Source of the DNA: Micromonospora purpureochromogenes
Lineage (GTDB): Bacteria > Actinomycetota > Actinomycetes > Mycobacteriales > Micromonosporaceae
Direction of reading: 5' to 3'
DNA length: 64,000 nt
Assembly (NCBI RefSeq): GCF_900091515.1
Contig: NZ_LT607410.1
Coordinates: forward strand, 5,952,001-6,016,000
The position numbers and the translations under genes are program-made. The first letter of the stretch is position 1. Each line of letters starts with the position of its first letter. Positions 61,473 through 64,000 of this stretch are shown in pieces. The notes under the pieces are model-generated. The model made no database searches. It saw only the letters and a program-made list of their open reading frames with translations, and was not told where the DNA came from.

Positions 61473-64000
61473 GTGACCAGCGCAGGATTCGGGGATCTGC
61501 CTCCCGAGGCGTACCATGACGCGCCCTGGATCCAGGTGCTGCCCTGGCTCGCGCCGTACACGCCTGCAACGGCGCGGGAGCTCACCGAGCTCACCCCGTC
61601 GCCGGACTGGTGGCTAACGGAATCGCCTGCAGTCACGACGATGACGGCTGAGCATGAGGACCTCTGCCGTCATCTCGCCAGGTTGTTTCTTGTCAGGCAT
61701 TCCGAGGCCACCTTCGGCGGGAGCTTCCCGACAGTTCCCCGCCGACTGCCGCTGTCCACTCTCGCTACCGGCGCACGAGCCCGGACTGCTTTCCAGAGAC
61801 TCCAGGTACAGACGGTCGGCGAACTGGAAGCGCTGTCGGTCAGGAGCCTCTATGACGTCCGAGGTACCGGTCAGGGCACGGTCGAGGATGTCGTCACCGC
61901 CCTGGTGTCCGCGGCCATCGTCCGGTCAGGCGACCAAGGCGATGCTGACATGGTCGAAGGCGAGGTCCTGTCGGAGACAGCGCCAGCGACGGCGTTACCG
62001 CCAGCCCATACCCAGTTGCTCGAGGATTTGGCGCAGTTGGCCAGCTGGCGCCACATCCGGAGACGCGGAGATCAGCCCCTGCTGAGGGTAGTCATTGAGA
62101 ACGGGGCACCTGAGCAGGTCCAGGAGCTGGCTCTGCGGCTCAACTCTCTGACGGCCGCAGACATCTCCAGCACCATCGGTAACCCTGACCCGGTCCTGGA
62201 GTTCACCGCCCTCCTGTCCGAGCTTGATGAGCGTCAGCTGCGGATCCTGCGTGACCGCTTCCTGGGCACAACGCCCAGGAAGCTGGCTGATCTCGCGACT
62301 GAGTTCGACGTCTCCCGTGAGCGGGTCCGCCAGATCGAGGCCAAGCTGAAGGAGCTGCTGGCACGGACCTTCCATTTCGGCACGAGCATCGGCAACCTCC
62401 TCGCCAGTCTGCGAGTGGAAATTCAGCCGGTGGCTGCCCTGGACCGGCTGATCACCCTGCACCCCGACCTCGCCCGCGATGTACCCGGCGTTGATGTCCC
62501 CCTCTGGCTGGTCCTGGACCGCCTCGATGACTACTTCGAGGTAACGGACGGCTGGGCCGCCGCTCCCGACGTCAGTTCAGCTCGCGAGCAGACCCGGACG
62601 CTACTGGAGGACTTCGCCAGCGAACACGGTGTGGTCGACCTCGAGGCAGTCACCGCGGCCACGTCCCTGCCAAAGAACGAGCTGCTCGCCTGGTTGAGCT
62701 GGTGCGGCTATGTGCTGCACAACAACCAGATTCTGACCCGCACCCGCTCGCTCAACGATCACGCTGCGGGGTTGCTGGCGGCGACGGGTGAGCCGCTCCA
62801 CATCGATCAGCTGCAGGCGCAGATGGGCCGGGACAACAGCATCCGCAGCCTGGCCAACCAGCTGGCCGACGACGAGCGCTTCGTGAGGACGGACAGGGCC
62901 ACCTGGGGACTCGCCAGCTGGGAGGTCGAGGAGTACACGTCGATTCGACAGCAGATCGGCCTTGAACTCGCCGCTGCCGGCGGACAAGTCGCAATCGGTC
63001 AGCTCGTGGAGTCGATCACCAGTCGGTTCGACGTGTCGCCGAGCAGCGTCCAGGCTTATGCAGGCAACGGCGATTACGAGATCGTGCAGGGTCTCGTGCG
63101 CCGCCGCGAGTCCCCTGCAGCCCCCCGGAAGGCTCCCACCGCCACCCGTCGCCTGTTCCGCCACGACGACGTGTGGAAACTCCGCATCACCATCACCCGC
63201 GACCATTTGCGCGGATCAGGCTTCCCCGTACCGTCCGGCCTGGCCAATCTCGTTGGATGCGCTCAGGGCGAGGTGGTGGAGCTGGAGTCCGATCTCGGTA
63301 CACAGAGTGTTCGGTGGACAGGGCTGCAGCCAGCAAGCGGCACGATCAAGAGGTTCCTGGATCAACTTGAAGCGCGCGAGGGGCAGAACGCCTTTCTCGA
63401 ATTTGCTCCGTACGGTCGTTTCAGCGTCTCGCTACAGGCGCCGGTGGGCCCTGAGGCGGGCCCGTTGGAGCAGGCCTTGGCGTTGATCGGCGCCAAGGAG
63501 ACAGGCGACCCGGAGGCCGCAACGGCGTCCCTGGCCACAACGGTGGATCTTCCGCCCGATGCCAAGCCTCGTCGCATTCTGGCGGCTTACCGGCAGCGGG
63601 GCGATGACGATATCGCAGGCCTGTTGGAGCGGGTGTGGACGCGCCCCCGGCATCAGTGGGCGAATCAGTCTCCGGCGGCTCAGCCCACCTCCAAGTCAAC
63701 GGCGGAGCCGTCGGGACCAGGTGGAGCGGACCGGGCTGACGGGTCTGAGTTCGATACAGGGCGCAACGAACTCGGCAGCGAGGGCACCGACAGCGAAGAG
63801 CCGATCGACGCCGAGGCAGGACCGGGTGACCAGCAGGAATCGTCCGACAATGGCTGGGTGCCCGTGCCACCCGGTTATCGCAGTGTGGGTTGGGTTCGAC
63901 CCCACGAGGCGGAGGCCGCTGTGCTGGCATATCAGCTGCATGCCGATGTACCCGTGCACGACGGGATCGCGATCACCGGTTGGGCCCGATACGTGGACGA
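61473..64000 (+). CDS. Large protein with RNAP-alpha-CTD-like and sigma-70 region-4 domains (3' end outside window)
   Basis: The frame runs open from GTG 61473 to the window edge, at least 842 codons. Residues ~109-150 (LQVQTVGELEALSVRSLYDV RGTGQGTVED) match the helix-hairpin-helix of the RNA polymerase alpha C-terminal domain. Residues ~249-302 (LDERQLRILRDRF, KLADLATEFDVSRERVRQIE) match sigma-70 region 4. Residues ~555-660 (RITITRDHLRGSGFPVPSGL) form a conserved C-terminal module, followed by an acidic low-complexity stretch (~735-800) and a further segment (GWVPVPPGYRSVGWV). It is a DNA-binding, probably regulatory, partner of the right-arm operon, 38 bases after the AIPR gene. Confidence 0.8.
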   Translation, partial: MTSAGFGDLPPEAYHDAPWIQVLPWLAPYTPATARELTELTPSPDWWLTESPAVTTMTAEHEDLCRHLARLFLVRHSEATFGGSFPTVPRRLPLSTLATGARARTAFQRLQVQTVGELEALSVRSLYDVRGTGQGTVEDVVTALVSAAIVRSGDQGDADMVEGEVLSETAPATALPPAHTQLLEDLAQLASWRHIRRRGDQPLLRVVIENGAPEQVQELALRLNSLTAADISSTIGNPDPVLEFTALLSELDERQLRILRDRFLGTTPRKLADLATEFDVSRERVRQIEAKLKELLARTFHFGTSIGNLLASLRVEIQPVAALDRLITLHPDLARDVPGVDVPLWLVLDRLDDYFEVTDGWAAAPDVSSAREQTRTLLEDFASEHGVVDLEAVTAATSLPKNELLAWLSWCGYVLHNNQILTRTRSLNDHAAGLLAATGEPLHIDQLQAQMGRDNSIRSLANQLADDERFVRTDRATWGLASWEVEEYTSIRQQIGLELAAAGGQVAIGQLVESITSRFDVSPSSVQAYAGNGDYEIVQGLVRRRESPAAPRKAPTATRRLFRHDDVWKLRITITRDHLRGSGFPVPSGLANLVGCAQGEVVELESDLGTQSVRWTGLQPASGTIKRFLDQLEAREGQNAFLEFAPYGRFSVSLQAPVGPEAGPLEQALALIGAKETGDPEAATASLATTVDLPPDAKPRRILAAYRQRGDDDIAGLLERVWTRPRHQWANQSPAAQPTSKSTAEPSGPGGADRADGSEFDTGRNELGSEGTDSEEPIDAEAGPGDQQESSDNGWVPVPPGYRSVGWVRPHEAEAAVLAYQLHADVPVHDGIAITGWARYVD

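Noticed and set aside
42018..64000. DISARM or BREX system
   Set aside because: A methyltransferase and helicases are present, but no DUF1998 (DrmB), phospholipase-D-like DrmC, PglZ or BrxL-type protein is visible.
1..64000. CRISPR array or complete insertion sequence
   Set aside because: I saw no regularly spaced repeats, Cas proteins, intact transposase or paired terminal inverted repeats.

Overview
The window is 64 kb of very high-GC actinomycete DNA. Codons mostly end in G or C, GTG and TTG starts are common, four-base start/stop overlaps are frequent, and F420-linked, DUF1697, TM2, YqeB and two-component families are present. Together these suggest the Micromonosporaceae (Micromonospora-like); this is inferred from gene content, not from a marker gene.

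1-31 kb is mostly ordinary chromosome. It holds an NAD(P)-binding oxidoreductase end, a PPOX/F420 flavin enzyme, a secreted peptidoglycan hydrolase, a NarL-type two-component pair divergent from an ABC exporter, a frameshifted YqeB-like gene, a SOUL protein, an amino-acid permease, a secreted HEFEH metalloprotease, a secreted beta-propeller protein, a dienelactone hydrolase, a class A serine hydrolase divergent from a LysR regulator, two aldo/keto reductases (one behind a MerR-like promoter), a PIG-V-like mannosyltransferase, a FAD oxidoreductase, a GIY-YIG nuclease, an SF1 helicase, and a c-di-AMP (ydaO/yuaA) riboswitch ahead of an NlpC/P60 hydrolase.

31-41 kb is a transition zone. It has an OmpR/VanS-type pair with a VanZ protein, a decayed Tn3-type transposase, a decayed phosphodiester glycosidase, an operon of a small Cys/Trp protein, a globin-FAD reductase and a DivIVA-like protein, then an XRE-DUF5919 regulator with an inositol-monophosphatase-like enzyme, and an MrcB_N/DUF3883 protein that looks like a type IV restriction factor.

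42-64 kb is a dense restriction/defence island whose third codon positions are visibly less GC-saturated. The left arm (minus strand, five overlapping genes) reads Z1 helicase, PD-(D/E)XK protein, large GHKL ATPase, unknown protein, DUF6339-like protein. The core has a Vsr nuclease, a GHKL ATPase and, convergent to them, a C5-cytosine methyltransferase carrying an EndoIII/MutY-like C-terminus with an intact Fe-S cysteine motif but no catalytic Asp. The right arm (plus strand) reads GHKL ATPase, second Z1 helicase, second PD-(D/E)XK protein, AIPR protein, and a large sigma-region-4 protein that runs off the window. The plausible logic is that the methyltransferase marks self DNA, Vsr and perhaps the Fe-S domain handle deaminated 5mC, and the GHKL/Z1/PD-(D/E)XK/AIPR sets attack unmarked DNA. 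The left Z1 gene begins right after a decayed copy of the helicase found intact at 28.2-29.5 kb, which records how the island was assembled.
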